Below are positions 26,722-37,215 of a stretch of 64,000 nt of DNA, piece by piece (the stretch's first letter is position 1; the number at the start of each line of letters is the position of its first letter). The stretch covers positions 186,001 through 250,000 of the forward strand of contig NZ_JHXM01000003.1 of the NCBI RefSeq assembly GCF_000621725.1, in the 5' to 3' direction. Under the pieces are notes generated by a model, which was given only the letters and a program-made list of their open reading frames with translations, was not told the DNA's origin and ran no database searches. The position numbers were made by a program, and so were the translations under genes. This DNA comes from Xylanibacter brevis ATCC 19188 (GTDB lineage Bacteria; Bacteroidota; Bacteroidia; Bacteroidales; Bacteroidaceae).

Positions 26722-28881
26722 TTACAGGTCGTCCTCCATATCGCCATCGCCATCTACGCTGTAAACGCTACGTGGCACCATCTCGAAGTAGTCGAGCATG
26801 AACTCGTTGTTATTACCCTGCTTACCATCGCTGGCCACACGGAAGCGGATGTAGTAGTCCTTCGTGCAGTCCACCTGGGCCGTACAGAGCACACGACGAT
26901 AGGTACGTTCGTTACCTGCGAAGTAGAACTTCTCACCCGTGTTAGGATTGAAGTGGTAGGTAGAGGTACCGGCGCGATAGGCTTTCAGGTTCTTCAGGAT
27001 CTTCTGTTCCGAAGCCTTGTCAATATCAGTCTTGCTGTTATAGTCGTTCAGCTTCTCATCGCTCTTGAAGCGGCTACCCAGATACATCTCTGAGTTCAGG
27101 TACTTCGTCATGTCCAAGGGGATGCCCTGAGGTGTCAGGTTCTTTGGATCGGAGCCGAAGTACACCTGCATCACACCACGGGTATTCAGAGCACAGAAGC
27201 CCAGACGGAACTGCCACTCGCCAGAGAATGGCACTGGTGGGATGCGGAAAGTCAGGTCGTAGTCACCAAAGAGGTTCCACTCGTCGCCCTGCCATGACCA
27301 GAAGTTGGTGTGTGGGCGGCGTAACACAAACAGACAGTTCTTGTTGAAGTCCACACCTTCCAGATAGCCCAAGGGGAAGTAGAAGTTACGTCCGTTCTTA
27401 GGTGTAGAAGAGTCATCTGGTGTGTCTTTACTGTCATCTGTATAGGGATTACCCTCCTGGCGCATACCGTTGGTCATCACCTCAGGGAATATACTTGAGA
27501 AGTCCATGCGGATACGCATGTTCTGCACTTTCTCCAGTACGTCCTGACTAAAGGCAATCACGTCGTCGATGTAGAAATAGTGTCCGTTCAGACCATCGTG
27601 CACGGGCTTCTTCTCGACCGTTGCATCGATATGCGAACCCTCGAAGGTGAAGTCGGGAGCTGCATAGCGGCGGTTGATGTAGCGCTCGCCAATAGAGCCC
27701 TGTCCCTTATTGTCACGACCAGCCTTGTCGGTGCGCACCGTCAGCTGCTCAATCTTCACCATGGTGTGAGGCAGCAGCGTGGGATACCAGTCCACGGGGT
27801 TGATGATCGTGGTGCTGATACCGAAGGCCTCGGCCGTCTTTGTCATCACGATAGGTGTCAAGTCGGCCGTACCAGCCACCTGACGGTTCAGGATGTGATA
27901 CTGGATGAAGCGCTTCAAGGCGTTGTTGTCGGCCTTCAGGTCGCTATAGCTGTGCTTTCCTTTGTCGTCGGCATAGTTCTCGTTGTTGTCGTAGTACAGA
28001 CAAGCCAGGTCGTAGAGTGCCTTCAGCGTGTCCTTGTTCACGATCTCAATGCCCTCTTCCTCAAACTTCTTCAGGTAAACCTCGTTAGGCTCCACAAACA
28101 CCGTATAACCGATATTTTTCTTATCAGGAACACTGGCCACCTCGTTCCACTCATGTGATTTGTAGTACTCACGGATATACTTACTGGGATCGTAATTCTC
28201 ATCAGCAACGCCTTGGATCTCGTTGATAACACCAGTAGCCACCAAAGCCTTGTAGAACACAGACACCTTGGGGTTAACACGCAGCAGGTCACTGATCAGG
28301 CTATTCGATTTCTCAATAACCATATCAACGGGATGTACAATACCATTCTCCACCGAGTCGTTCTGGTGAATATAGTCGCCATTCTCGGTCTTGCCAAAGA
28401 TGGTCTTGGTCACACCTTCCAGCAGCACGATGGCATTATCCTCCTCGTCGGTCATCTGCTCAGTAGCGATGTAACGACCCAGGAAGTTGGCTGTCTGCAA
28501 GCGGTCCTGCGACATCTCGAAAGTAGAATAGAGGTTATTGATCAGGTGCGTACGTGCAATCGTATCGCAGTCCTCATCGCTCAGGTCAGCCACGCTTGTC
28601 AGTCCGCGCTCAGCCAAGAAGGCATCCACAGCCTCGTTGGTAGGTGCGAAACACGTATAGTGGCCATAGCCTGCCAGCAGGTCCATCAGTCCGGCACGCT
28701 CTACGATGGTCTTGAATTCGCTGAACGACTCGCGATTGTTCAGATAGTCGCTCATCATCTCACCCGTGAAGGTGTAGAAATTCTCCTTGTCTGGTTCGTC
28801 AGAACAACTGTTCATAGTGCCCAGCGTCACAACGGCGGCCAGAGCCATCAGTATGGTTTTGATATTATTCTTGATTTTCAT
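26722..28881 (-). CDS. Fasciclin (FAS1) domain lipoprotein
   Basis: This 719-residue protein has lipobox C26 (GTMNSC) followed by SDEPDKENFYTF. A clear FAS1 domain spans about 48-195 (YLNNRESFSEFKTIVERAGL, GHYTCFAPTNEAVDAFLAER, ARTHLINNLY, GIVHPVDMVI). A second, degenerate one lies at about 200-440 (YTVFVEPNEVYLKKFEEEGI, FIQYHILNRQ). The last 260 residues form a beta-rich domain with an acidic end (DGDGDMEDDL). It probably sits on the cell surface beside the SusC/D pair encoded upstream; binding a ligand or matrix component is inferred. It starts 29 nt after susD. Confidence 0.88.
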   Translation of the reverse strand: MKIKNNIKTILMALAAVVTLGTMNSCSDEPDKENFYTFTGEMMSDYLNNRESFSEFKTIVERAGLMDLLAGYGHYTCFAPTNEAVDAFLAERGLTSVADLSDEDCDTIARTHLINNLYSTFEMSQDRLQTANFLGRYIATEQMTDEEDNAIVLLEGVTKTIFGKTENGDYIHQNDSVENGIVHPVDMVIEKSNSLISDLLRVNPKVSVFYKALVATGVINEIQGVADENYDPSKYIREYYKSHEWNEVASVPDKKNIGYTVFVEPNEVYLKKFEEEGIEIVNKDTLKALYDLACLYYDNNENYADDKGKHSYSDLKADNNALKRFIQYHILNRQVAGTADLTPIVMTKTAEAFGISTTIINPVDWYPTLLPHTMVKIEQLTVRTDKAGRDNKGQGSIGERYINRRYAAPDFTFEGSHIDATVEKKPVHDGLNGHYFYIDDVIAFSQDVLEKVQNMRIRMDFSSIFPEVMTNGMRQEGNPYTDDSKDTPDDSSTPKNGRNFYFPLGYLEGVDFNKNCLFVLRRPHTNFWSWQGDEWNLFGDYDLTFRIPPVPFSGEWQFRLGFCALNTRGVMQVYFGSDPKNLTPQGIPLDMTKYLNSEMYLGSRFKSDEKLNDYNSKTDIDKASEQKILKNLKAYRAGTSTYHFNPNTGEKFYFAGNERTYRRVLCTAQVDCTKDYYIRFRVASDGKQGNNNEFMLDYFEMVPRSVYSVDGDGDMEDDL

Positions 28882-28910
28882 ATCTTTCAGTTTTCAGGTG
28901 TTCAACATCA

Positions 28911-30692
28911 TTACTCATAGCTCTGATTCTCTCCAGAACCGAACGATGGATTCTGTCTCAGGTTCTTGTTCACCTTCAGCTCATCGTTGTTGATGGGCCA
29001 GAAGATAGCATCAACCTTCTTGAAGAAGTTCTGCACAAACTCACCATTCGTGATATCGCGGCGAGCCATGGCCTGCGACAGGCGCTGGGTGTTGCCGTCG
29101 CGCATCGAGCAGCGCACCAGGTCGTAGTAGCGCTTGCCCTCGAACATCAGTTCGCGCTGGCGCTCACGATAGATCAGGTCTTCCATCTGGGCCTTGGTCT
29201 TATAGTCCTCGCGTGCCAACTGCACGGTGGCGATGTTGTTCTGTGCAATCGAGCGGTTGTTCACAGCCTGCACCAGCTTGAAGGCAGCGTCCAGCAATGG
29301 CTTGTTGCTGGCTTCGGTTTCCAAGTCGCTACCTTCCTTCGCTTTCATACAATAGGCCTCAGCTTCCAGCAGCATGATGTCAGACAAGCGGTAGATAATC
29401 CAGTTGCTGCTGTTGTAGTGGTGGTCCACATTGCTGATCTTGGCAAACTCGTACTTATTGATCCATGAACCAGGCGTAGAAGAACCGGCAGTCACCATGA
29501 TGTTCTTATAGGTGTACTTTGCGATGACTTCTGCCGATGTGTTGCAGTTCACGAAGAAACGAGAGTCGGACTTCATGTTCTTATCCTCATAGATCACGCG
29601 GCCGCTGGTCAGCGCATAGTCGCCGATCACAACCGTAGAGGGCTGCAGTTCTCCGGCGTTGGTATTGTTGCCATAGAACACGCTGACAGCCGAGTTACCC
29701 AGCATCGTCTTTCCAGCTTCGTCATTGTCATAGACCAGCTCGAAGATGGTCTCCGTGCTGTTGCCATTCACGAAGATGCTACTATAAGCATTACCATAGG
29801 TGGTGCTGCCGAGGGCGTTGTTCACCAGGGGATAGCCGTTGGTGCGATCGAAGTTGCCGCTGTTCAGCGAGCTCATCGATGTGGTGTTAGCCTGCTGCTC
29901 CTTGGCCAGGCTCAACTTGTCGTTGATCACCCATTCAGCGCAGCGGATACAGTTGTCGTAGTCCTGTTTCCACAGATACATCTCGCACAGCATGGCATAG
30001 ATGGCACACTTGGTGATGCGTCCGGTCTGATACTGAGGCTTGGTGGTGGGATAACGCGTAATGGCATTCTCCTTCACACCCTCCAGGTCGGCAATCAGGT
30101 TGTCGAGAATGGTGTAGAAAGGCGTTGCAGGCAGATCCATCTTCTGGTCGTCGTCCAGGTACACCTCTTCCGTATAAGGCACGTCGCGGAATGTGCGGAT
30201 CAGATAGAAGTAGCACAGCGAGCGCAGCGCCTTCATCTCGGCGATGGTGGCATTCATTTCACTCTCGGTGTAACCGGGGTCGCGCTCAGCCACTGTGGGC
30301 GCATAGTGAATCACCGTGTTGCAACGGTTGATGATGTTATAGAACCCATCCCATGTGGTATAGGGGTTCATGGCGGTGATGTTCTCGTTGAGCACATAGG
30401 CCAGGTTCACGTCCTTGTCGATGCTACCACCGGCCATCACGTTCTCGCTGCGGCCCTCGCCCCACACAATCATGCGGCGGATGATGGGATCGGCCTCCAG
30501 TCCAGAGTAGCAGCCAGCCACGATAGCATCGATATCGGCTTTCTCGTTCCAGAAGTCTTCCAGCACAATCTCGTTCTGCGGCTTGATTTCCAGGAAATCG
30601 CTGCACGAAGAGAAGAGGAGCCCCGAGAATGGAACCAGCAGTGCCAGTCCCTTCACCTTTTTATATATATTATAGCTTCTCATAATAGTCAT
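28911..30692 (-). CDS. SusD/RagB-family lipoprotein
   Basis: The protein has 593 residues; M4 (30683) is an alternative start. The lipobox is at C30 (LLFSSC), then SDFLEIKPQNEIVLEDFW, a classic SusD N-terminus. The TPR-like part (MKALRSLCYFYLIRTFRDVP) and C-terminal signature (MEDLIYRERQRELMFEGKRY, then YDLVRCSMRDG) are present. The end LRQNPSFG is typical. It pairs with the SusC 24 nt upstream. Confidence 0.95.
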   Translation of the reverse strand: MTIMRSYNIYKKVKGLALLVPFSGLLFSSCSDFLEIKPQNEIVLEDFWNEKADIDAIVAGCYSGLEADPIIRRMIVWGEGRSENVMAGGSIDKDVNLAYVLNENITAMNPYTTWDGFYNIINRCNTVIHYAPTVAERDPGYTESEMNATIAEMKALRSLCYFYLIRTFRDVPYTEEVYLDDDQKMDLPATPFYTILDNLIADLEGVKENAITRYPTTKPQYQTGRITKCAIYAMLCEMYLWKQDYDNCIRCAEWVINDKLSLAKEQQANTTSMSSLNSGNFDRTNGYPLVNNALGSTTYGNAYSSIFVNGNSTETIFELVYDNDEAGKTMLGNSAVSVFYGNNTNAGELQPSTVVIGDYALTSGRVIYEDKNMKSDSRFFVNCNTSAEVIAKYTYKNIMVTAGSSTPGSWINKYEFAKISNVDHHYNSSNWIIYRLSDIMLLEAEAYCMKAKEGSDLETEASNKPLLDAAFKLVQAVNNRSIAQNNIATVQLAREDYKTKAQMEDLIYRERQRELMFEGKRYYDLVRCSMRDGNTQRLSQAMARRDITNGEFVQNFFKKVDAIFWPINNDELKVNKNLRQNPSFGSGENQSYE

Positions 30693-30716
30693 GTTTTGTT
30701 TCGATTATCAATTCCT

Positions 30717-33700
30717 TTAGAAGTCAACAGTTAAACCCAGTGTGTATGAACGTGAACGTGGGGTCTGCGCATTGTCGATAGCGGGATCGTAGCCAGCGTT
30801 CGAGATATCAGGGTCAACACCCGAGTACTTCGTGATGACGAAGGGGTTGTTGATACTTGCATAGATAGAAATACGGTTCAGACCAATCCAGGTGAGGTAC
30901 TTCTTCTTGATGGCATACGACAGCTGAGCATAGCTCATACGCAGGTAAGAACCATCTTCCACGAAGCGGTCGCTGACCAGCGAGTTGTATGAATAAGGAC
31001 CATCTTTGAAGTAGTGCATAGCGCGAGGAATAGAGGTGACGTCGCCCTCCTTACGCCAGCGGTAGTTCACAGCCTGGCTCTGGTTGTCGTTGCCAGTCAT
31101 GGCCTCGGCACGCAGACGTGCCATATTGATAATCTTGTTGCCCACACGATAGTTGAACTGGGTAGTGAGTCGCCAGTCGCCATAGTTGAAGCTGAAGCCG
31201 AAACCACCAGTCAGCTTAGGCAGCGACGAACCCAGATAGGTAATATCGAGTGCGTTGATTTGTCCGTCGTGGTTGATATCCTCGTACATGGCATCACCAC
31301 CGTTGAAGCGCACGTTCTTACCGGTGTTGTCGTTGGTATAGTTATAGACCATACGCACGGGTGTGCCTGTAGCATCGAGAATCAGCTTACCATCGGCATT
31401 CATAGCCACAGGTGCGGTGTAGGGACGCTTCTCCCAACCACGCTCAGCATACCACTCGTCGGGCAGTGTGCCACTGAGGAAGCCCTGCTGCTCGGCAGGT
31501 GTCAACTTGATGAACGTGTTGTAGTTGTGCGTATAAACGCCCTTATACTTGAAGCCGTAAATAGCACCGAATGGGTTGTGCAGCTGCACGTAGCGCAGGA
31601 ACTCGCCGTTCTCGTACGAGAAGGTAGAGTTCAGGTTCTTCAGCAGGTACTCATCCATCTCCAGAATCTCGTTGCGGTTGTTACCGAAGTTGGCATTCAG
31701 GTCCATGATGAACTTACCGGCCTTGATCAGACGGTTGGTGTTGATGTGGAACTCCCAACCCGTGTTGCGCATCTTACCACTGTTGCGATAGGGAACGTGG
31801 GCGAAACCAGCGTTCGAAGGAATGCGGTAGTTCTGCAGCAGCATGTCGGTGGTGGTAGAGCTATAGGCCTCGATGGTCATGTTCAGACGATCGTCGAGGA
31901 AGCCCAGGTCCATACCTAAGTTATAGCTTGATACGATCTGCCACTTCAGATCGGTCAGACGCAGGTTCAGGGGCACCATACCAGCCATGTCGATATAGCG
32001 GTCGGTGGTACCATATTTAGAGGTGAACAGATAGTTCTGGTTGGGCTGGTTACCCACACGACCCCAGCTGGGACGGATGGCCAGCATCGAGAGTGTTGGC
32101 TTCAGCTTCTGCATCCAGGGCTCGTCGCTGACGATCCACTTCAGAGATACAGAGGGGAAGAAGCCCCAGCGGTTGTTAGGACCAAACTTCGTAGTACCGT
32201 CGGCACGCAGTGTGAAGTCGGCCACGTAGCGACCCTTGTAGGCATAGTGCGTAGAGAAGGTGTAGTACATGGAGCGCCACTGGTTGTACCATGAGCTGGG
32301 CGAGAAGTTCAGACCGCCGGCAGTAGGTGTCGATACGCCTGAAGCCAGACCGTTGGCACCCGTAGCCTGTCCGTTAGACGAACCTGATGTCAGCTCAAAG
32401 CGTCCCATCATCATCATCGAGTGGTCCTTGTTGGTGAACGCAGGTGTCAGCGTCAGGGTCTGCTTGGTGTTGAACGATACGCTCTTCGAAGAACCCTTCG
32501 AGGCACTGTTCACACCACCCTTCACGCCTACGGGGTTCAGCTCCCAAGGATAGTACTTGTCGTCATACTGGTTGAAGATGTTCATATACACACTACCACG
32601 CCAGTTCAACTGCCAGTGGTCCTCGTCGGTGCCCAGCAGCTGGTAGTTGATCACCAACTCAGGCGACATGTCGTAGGTGCGGCGCTGGTTCTTAGCCAGG
32701 TTAGCACTGGCCACAGGGTTGACATAGGTGCGCTGGTCTTTCTCGAATACGTCCGAGCCGCGCATGGGGTCACCATCGTAGCGGGGACGGCGCATGGTGA
32801 AGTAGTCTGAGGTGTCGAGACCCGTCACGGGGTCTTTCACATAGATGCTCATGTTAGGCATGATTCTCTGTGCGATAGACAGCAGGTTGTCAGAGTTCAT
32901 GTCGTTCTTCGTATAGGTCAGCGCGAAGTTGGTGCTGATGCGAATACGGCTGCTGACGTTGTAGTCCAGAGCCACACGAGTTGAGAAACGGTTCAGCTTC
33001 TGCTTGATCATGGTACCGGTCTCGTGGTCGAAACCACCACCGATACGGAATGAGGCCTTCTCACCACCACCCGAGATGGTGACGTAGTGGTTCTGACGCA
33101 GACCCCACTGAGTCACAGCATCGCGCCAGTCGGTGTTGGCACGATATTCGCGCCAGTCGGTGAAGCCTTCGTTGTCGCCCAGATAGTTGATCTCAGGGAT
33201 AGCATCCTTGTCGGCAATCGTACCGTCCTGCATGGGGTTGAAGTAAGCCTCCTTCAACATCATGGTGTAGTCGTCACCACTCAGCAGGTCGTAGCCCTTT
33301 GGCTGATAGGTGCCGGTGAGCTTCAGTGTGTAGGTGAGTTTTGGTTTACCGCGCACACCACGCTTGGTGGTCAGCTCGATCACACCATTACCACCCTGCG
33401 AACCATAGACGGCCGTAGCGGCAGCATCCTTCAGCACGGTGATAGAGGCGATATCCTCAGGGTTGATGTTCAGCAGCTCGGCAAACTTCTCGTTGTTGGC
33501 ACCAGCCATATCGAAGTTGTCGAGGCTCACCTCGCGGATGTTGCCATCCACCACGATCAGCGGGTTGGCATCGGTCAGCGACGAGAGTGAAGAGGCACCA
33601 CGCAGACGCATGGTAGAGCCCGAACCCAGGTCACCCGAGTTACCGATGATATCCAGACCGGCGATACGACCCTGCAGGGCCTCATCGACCGAGGTGATGC

Positions 33701-34127
33701 CCAGACCCTCGAACTCCTTCATGGAGATGGTCTGTGTGGCATACGAGATCTCTCGCTGTGGGATAGGCAGCGAGTTACCGGTGGCACGCTTTTTTGATTT
33801 GATGGTCACTTCCTTCAAGACGGTCTTAGACGTCATCTTGATGTTGTAAGTGGTCTTATTGATAGGCTGCGTGATCGTGTTCAAGCCCACATAGCTGAAG
33901 CGGATGTGGTCTTTCGGGTTACGGATCTTCATGGTGAAGTTACCATTCAGGTCGGTAACGGCCGACTCGATGATACGTCCCGTAGCATCGATCTCGCAGA
34001 CGGTAGCACCCATCAGCGGACCCAGCTCGTCGCTCAGCGTTCCGTGAACCGACGTAATGTTCTGTGCGCCTACTGCTGTGGACAACAACAGTGCCAGAAC
34101 GAATATCATGGATTTAAGTATCTTCAT
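30717..34127 (-). CDS. SusC/RagA-family TonB-dependent transporter
   Basis: This 1136-residue protein has a signal peptide (MKILKSMIFVLALLLSTAVG) and a regulatory-like domain (VHGTLSDELGPLMGATVCEI). A plug with LQGRIAGLDIIGNSGDLGSG, LIVVDGNIREV and AVYGSQGGNGVIELTTKRG follows, then a barrel ending at YTLGLTVDF with the usual terminal aromatic residue. It is longer than average for SusC. It lies second in the operon, after a fasciclin lipoprotein. The cargo is unknown; nothing enzymatic is encoded in the operon to indicate a glycan. Confidence 0.95.
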   Translation of the reverse strand: MKILKSMIFVLALLLSTAVGAQNITSVHGTLSDELGPLMGATVCEIDATGRIIESAVTDLNGNFTMKIRNPKDHIRFSYVGLNTITQPINKTTYNIKMTSKTVLKEVTIKSKKRATGNSLPIPQREISYATQTISMKEFEGLGITSVDEALQGRIAGLDIIGNSGDLGSGSTMRLRGASSLSSLTDANPLIVVDGNIREVSLDNFDMAGANNEKFAELLNINPEDIASITVLKDAAATAVYGSQGGNGVIELTTKRGVRGKPKLTYTLKLTGTYQPKGYDLLSGDDYTMMLKEAYFNPMQDGTIADKDAIPEINYLGDNEGFTDWREYRANTDWRDAVTQWGLRQNHYVTISGGGEKASFRIGGGFDHETGTMIKQKLNRFSTRVALDYNVSSRIRISTNFALTYTKNDMNSDNLLSIAQRIMPNMSIYVKDPVTGLDTSDYFTMRRPRYDGDPMRGSDVFEKDQRTYVNPVASANLAKNQRRTYDMSPELVINYQLLGTDEDHWQLNWRGSVYMNIFNQYDDKYYPWELNPVGVKGGVNSASKGSSKSVSFNTKQTLTLTPAFTNKDHSMMMMGRFELTSGSSNGQATGANGLASGVSTPTAGGLNFSPSSWYNQWRSMYYTFSTHYAYKGRYVADFTLRADGTTKFGPNNRWGFFPSVSLKWIVSDEPWMQKLKPTLSMLAIRPSWGRVGNQPNQNYLFTSKYGTTDRYIDMAGMVPLNLRLTDLKWQIVSSYNLGMDLGFLDDRLNMTIEAYSSTTTDMLLQNYRIPSNAGFAHVPYRNSGKMRNTGWEFHINTNRLIKAGKFIMDLNANFGNNRNEILEMDEYLLKNLNSTFSYENGEFLRYVQLHNPFGAIYGFKYKGVYTHNYNTFIKLTPAEQQGFLSGTLPDEWYAERGWEKRPYTAPVAMNADGKLILDATGTPVRMVYNYTNDNTGKNVRFNGGDAMYEDINHDGQINALDITYLGSSLPKLTGGFGFSFNYGDWRLTTQFNYRVGNKIINMARLRAEAMTGNDNQSQAVNYRWRKEGDVTSIPRAMHYFKDGPYSYNSLVSDRFVEDGSYLRMSYAQLSYAIKKKYLTWIGLNRISIYASINNPFVITKYSGVDPDISNAGYDPAIDNAQTPRSRSYTLGLTVDF

Positions 34128-34146
34128 AGTGTTCGTTCCTCCTTGA

Positions 34147-36969
34147 TTATTTAATTACTTTAGCAGCAATGAGGGCCTCTTTGACAGCCACAGTCCATTT
34201 CTTCATGTCGGCATACATCAGTGCGCCCGAGTCATCGAGCAGATGTACCATGGCATTGCTACCCATGAAGAGGCGAGCCGTCTGCTCTTTCTCTGTATAG
34301 TTGCCCTGGAACCAATATTCACGCACAATATTATTATAGAGTCCGGGAGTGGTTACCACGTGGTGGGTCTTACCCTTGGCGTCTTTCACAGAGAGAGACG
34401 ACTTGGTGTAGGTGGCATTGATGGGATAGAAACGTCCGTTGGCAGGGTTGCGCTTCATACTCTCGTAGTTAGGACCTACGCCATCCTCGGGTGCCATGTC
34501 AATACCAATGGCATGGTCGTGCACATGATAGCGGACGAAGTCGTCGACGATGGTGGTCAGTGCGTTCTTCACAGCGGTACGCACCTTGGTAGAGTCGGCA
34601 TCGCTTTGGGCATGGGCATCAGCAAACCAGTTGTTGGCCGTGCAGATACTGTCAATCACGCTGATCTCGATCTTCTCGCCAGGTGAAGAGACAGAGTCGA
34701 TGCGGGTCTCGTCGAGCTCCTGCCACTTAGGCAGCTTGCCAGCAGCCTGCAGGTCCTCGATGGCCTTGCGACCGGGCACATATACTGTGTAGTTATAGTT
34801 ATCAAAGAGCTTGAAGTTCTGGTTACCACGATCCTTACCACCACAGTTATAGGTGTTAGACAGGGTCTGTGTCAGGAAGTCGCAGTAGCTGCTGTTCAGC
34901 AGGTTCAGGAAGGGCTTGTACTCGCTGTGCTCGTTCAGCACCGTAACCAGCGACTTCTCGGCACCCAGAGGTACCTGAGCCTCCAGTTCGTAGGCCTTAC
35001 CGTTCTGCTTCAGATATTTGTTCACCACGGGGATGCTGGTGTTGTGCTCCACCTGCCAACCGCCGGCCACCTTCAGGTTGCTGCCGCTGCCGTTGACCTT
35101 GATGATAGAGCCGCTCTTGGTCTTGTAGTAGCTGTAGCCACTCTCGATGTCGCCAACCACGATGAGCTGATCGACCAGGTCTTCCATCATCTTCTTGATG
35201 ACGTCGCGCTCTACCTCGATAGAGTCGGTGCTGCTGTTCTTGACGATGCGACCATCGGCATCGATGGTTGACTTCCATCGCCAAGCCTTCAGCTGTGTGC
35301 TGCGCGCAGCCACCCTGGGGTCGATGTAGAACTCGATGATGTCGGGAGTCTCAGTGCCCGTTGCCTCTTCCTTCAGTCCGTAGGTGTAGGGATCTACATA
35401 GAACTTCATGGCATCGTTGGTGGGCAACAGCAGGCTATAGTGCTGGTCCATGGCCAGGAGGTAAGGCAGGAAGTTCAGCTCCTCAATACCCCAGTAGATG
35501 GCGTTCATGGTCTTGCTGTGTGCCAGTGCTGGATAAACGACCGAAGCATACTCAGCAGGTGTGAAGATGGGTTTGGCGGCATCTTTGGGTTCAACCAGGT
35601 AAACCACGCCGTTGCAACCCATGTAGCACTTCACGATGTCTTCCTTCTTAATGCCGAGGCTCTCCTTGGCATCGTTGAGCACGTTCTGGAAGTTAGAAGG
35701 CACCGACTCGTAGAACGAGGTCAGCATGTTCACGTTGATCAGCTTGGCCAGCGTCTTCAGGGGCACGCGATCCAGGTCGCCACCATATTCATTATAGAGG
35801 TCGGAACCAGGACCAGTGGGGCTCCACCAGTTCTGCATGGCTGCATTGGTAGGCACGATCATGGCGCCGGCATCGAAGTGCATATCGAAGTCCTTATCGT
35901 CGCGATAGATATACTGGTTCCATCCTGGATCAAACTTCAGCAGACCGATCTCGTCAGAAGGGATCAGCTTATCCTCGTCGGTATTCACTGGCTTCAGACC
36001 TACAGACAGGTTGCTAAGGTAGCGGAAGTTATAAACCGTATCCTTATCGGCACCAGCTGCTTTTCCCTTGTTGGCCTGATAGTCGTTGGTGGCTGTCACA
36101 TTGCGATAGGGCACCGAGAAGCGGTCCAGAATCTTTGACCAGATAGAGGCTTCGGGCAGGTTGCGGATGATCTCGGCCATGTTGGGCGAAGACTCAATCA
36201 CGCCGTCCACCTTGTGAATGTAACCGTTCTTACAGGTGATGTCGTGACCCTCCACGCGGTTGCCATTCTCATCATAGTTTGGCAGCACGCGCTTGCCGTT
36301 GACCCACGACTCCTGTATAGAGGTGGCGTGACCATTGGTCAGCAACGAGAGATCCTCGGCTGTGATGTTGTGGTAGCTCATGAACGAAGGCAAGAAGTGG
36401 ATCATGGGTGCTGCGGTCTCATCCTTCAGCACGGGCACGGCCTTGCCGCGTGCACGCAGTGCATTCCATGCGGGATTGTTAGGCATGTCGGCTGGCTGCA
36501 GCACCTGGATAGAGTCATAGATGTGGGTTGACGTCTTGCGACGCATGGCCTTACCCTCGCTGGGAGGCGTACCCTTGGTGTTGCCCAGCAACTCGAGCAG
36601 ATAGGCATTGTCTATCATCGAGTTTTTCAGCAGCAACTTCTTCTGCGAAAGATTCAAGTCTTCATAGCGTGACACGTTCCAGTCGTTGTTCTGGAACCAG
36701 GCGTCGTAGGCCTTGTCGTCTGCTACGAAAAGTGTTTTTGAACCTGTCTGATTGAGGACTTCTGCCAAATCCAAGTCCTCAATGAGGCGCACCGTGTAGT
36801 TGTAGTTGCCGTCTTCTTGCAGGCGCTGGTAGATGGAGTTGCCCAAATAGGAGGGCTGTCCGGTCAGCACGTCGTCCTTACACGACTGCAGTGCTGAGGC
36901 TCCTATCAACGCGCAGCAGGCAGCCATCACCACCCGTCGTCCTTGCGATACGATAGTTGTACGATTCAT
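34147..36969 (-). CDS. Large multi-FAS1 (fasciclin) lipoprotein, first gene of the operon
   Basis: This 940-residue protein has lipobox C30 (ASALQSC), then KDDVLTGQPSYLGNSIYQRL. At least three FAS1-like segments are seen. The first (about 45-275) holds GNYNYTVRLIEDLDLAEVLN, KTLFVADDKAYDAWF and KNGYIHKVDGVIE. The second (about 490-660) holds HYSLLLPTNDAMKFYVDPYT. The third (about 695-900) holds YNYTVYVPGRKAIEDLQAAG and VRYHVHDHAI. FAS1 tandems are usually adhesive or binding modules. As the first gene of the seven-gene operon, it is probably the most expressed surface component. Confidence 0.88.
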   Translation of the reverse strand: MNRTTIVSQGRRVVMAACCALIGASALQSCKDDVLTGQPSYLGNSIYQRLQEDGNYNYTVRLIEDLDLAEVLNQTGSKTLFVADDKAYDAWFQNNDWNVSRYEDLNLSQKKLLLKNSMIDNAYLLELLGNTKGTPPSEGKAMRRKTSTHIYDSIQVLQPADMPNNPAWNALRARGKAVPVLKDETAAPMIHFLPSFMSYHNITAEDLSLLTNGHATSIQESWVNGKRVLPNYDENGNRVEGHDITCKNGYIHKVDGVIESSPNMAEIIRNLPEASIWSKILDRFSVPYRNVTATNDYQANKGKAAGADKDTVYNFRYLSNLSVGLKPVNTDEDKLIPSDEIGLLKFDPGWNQYIYRDDKDFDMHFDAGAMIVPTNAAMQNWWSPTGPGSDLYNEYGGDLDRVPLKTLAKLINVNMLTSFYESVPSNFQNVLNDAKESLGIKKEDIVKCYMGCNGVVYLVEPKDAAKPIFTPAEYASVVYPALAHSKTMNAIYWGIEELNFLPYLLAMDQHYSLLLPTNDAMKFYVDPYTYGLKEEATGTETPDIIEFYIDPRVAARSTQLKAWRWKSTIDADGRIVKNSSTDSIEVERDVIKKMMEDLVDQLIVVGDIESGYSYYKTKSGSIIKVNGSGSNLKVAGGWQVEHNTSIPVVNKYLKQNGKAYELEAQVPLGAEKSLVTVLNEHSEYKPFLNLLNSSYCDFLTQTLSNTYNCGGKDRGNQNFKLFDNYNYTVYVPGRKAIEDLQAAGKLPKWQELDETRIDSVSSPGEKIEISVIDSICTANNWFADAHAQSDADSTKVRTAVKNALTTIVDDFVRYHVHDHAIGIDMAPEDGVGPNYESMKRNPANGRFYPINATYTKSSLSVKDAKGKTHHVVTTPGLYNNIVREYWFQGNYTEKEQTARLFMGSNAMVHLLDDSGALMYADMKKWTVAVKEALIAAKVIK

Positions 36970-37129
36970 AGTGTGTTAGTTGTTTATATTAGTTGTTTTT
37001 TGTTTCTTCTTTGGGGTTCAGCACGCAGAGGCGCCGAACAGGGTTTGTCTCTCCCCTATCGGGAGACTGTGTAGTCCGTGTTGTCATGGTCAGATAATTT
37101 AGGTTTTCAAAGGCTTGTATGACATAAAA

Positions 37130-37172
37130 CAAGGGGTCGGAGACAGCATTTTCAGCTGTCCCCGATCCCTTT
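37130..37172 (-). terminator. Intrinsic terminator of the 1178-residue protein gene
   Basis: The stem GGGATCGGGGACAGC / GCTGTCTCCGACCCC (minus strand, minor mismatches) has a loop TGAAAAT and is followed by TTGTTTTATG. It lies about 45 nt after the stop at 37216. The rest of the 246 nt gap to 36969 is the leader of the fasciclin operon; no clear TAnnTTTG promoter was found there. Confidence 0.8.
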
Positions 37173-37215
37173 TATAGGAATATCAGTTGATGATAATTCA
37201 TTATCAGTCCACTAA

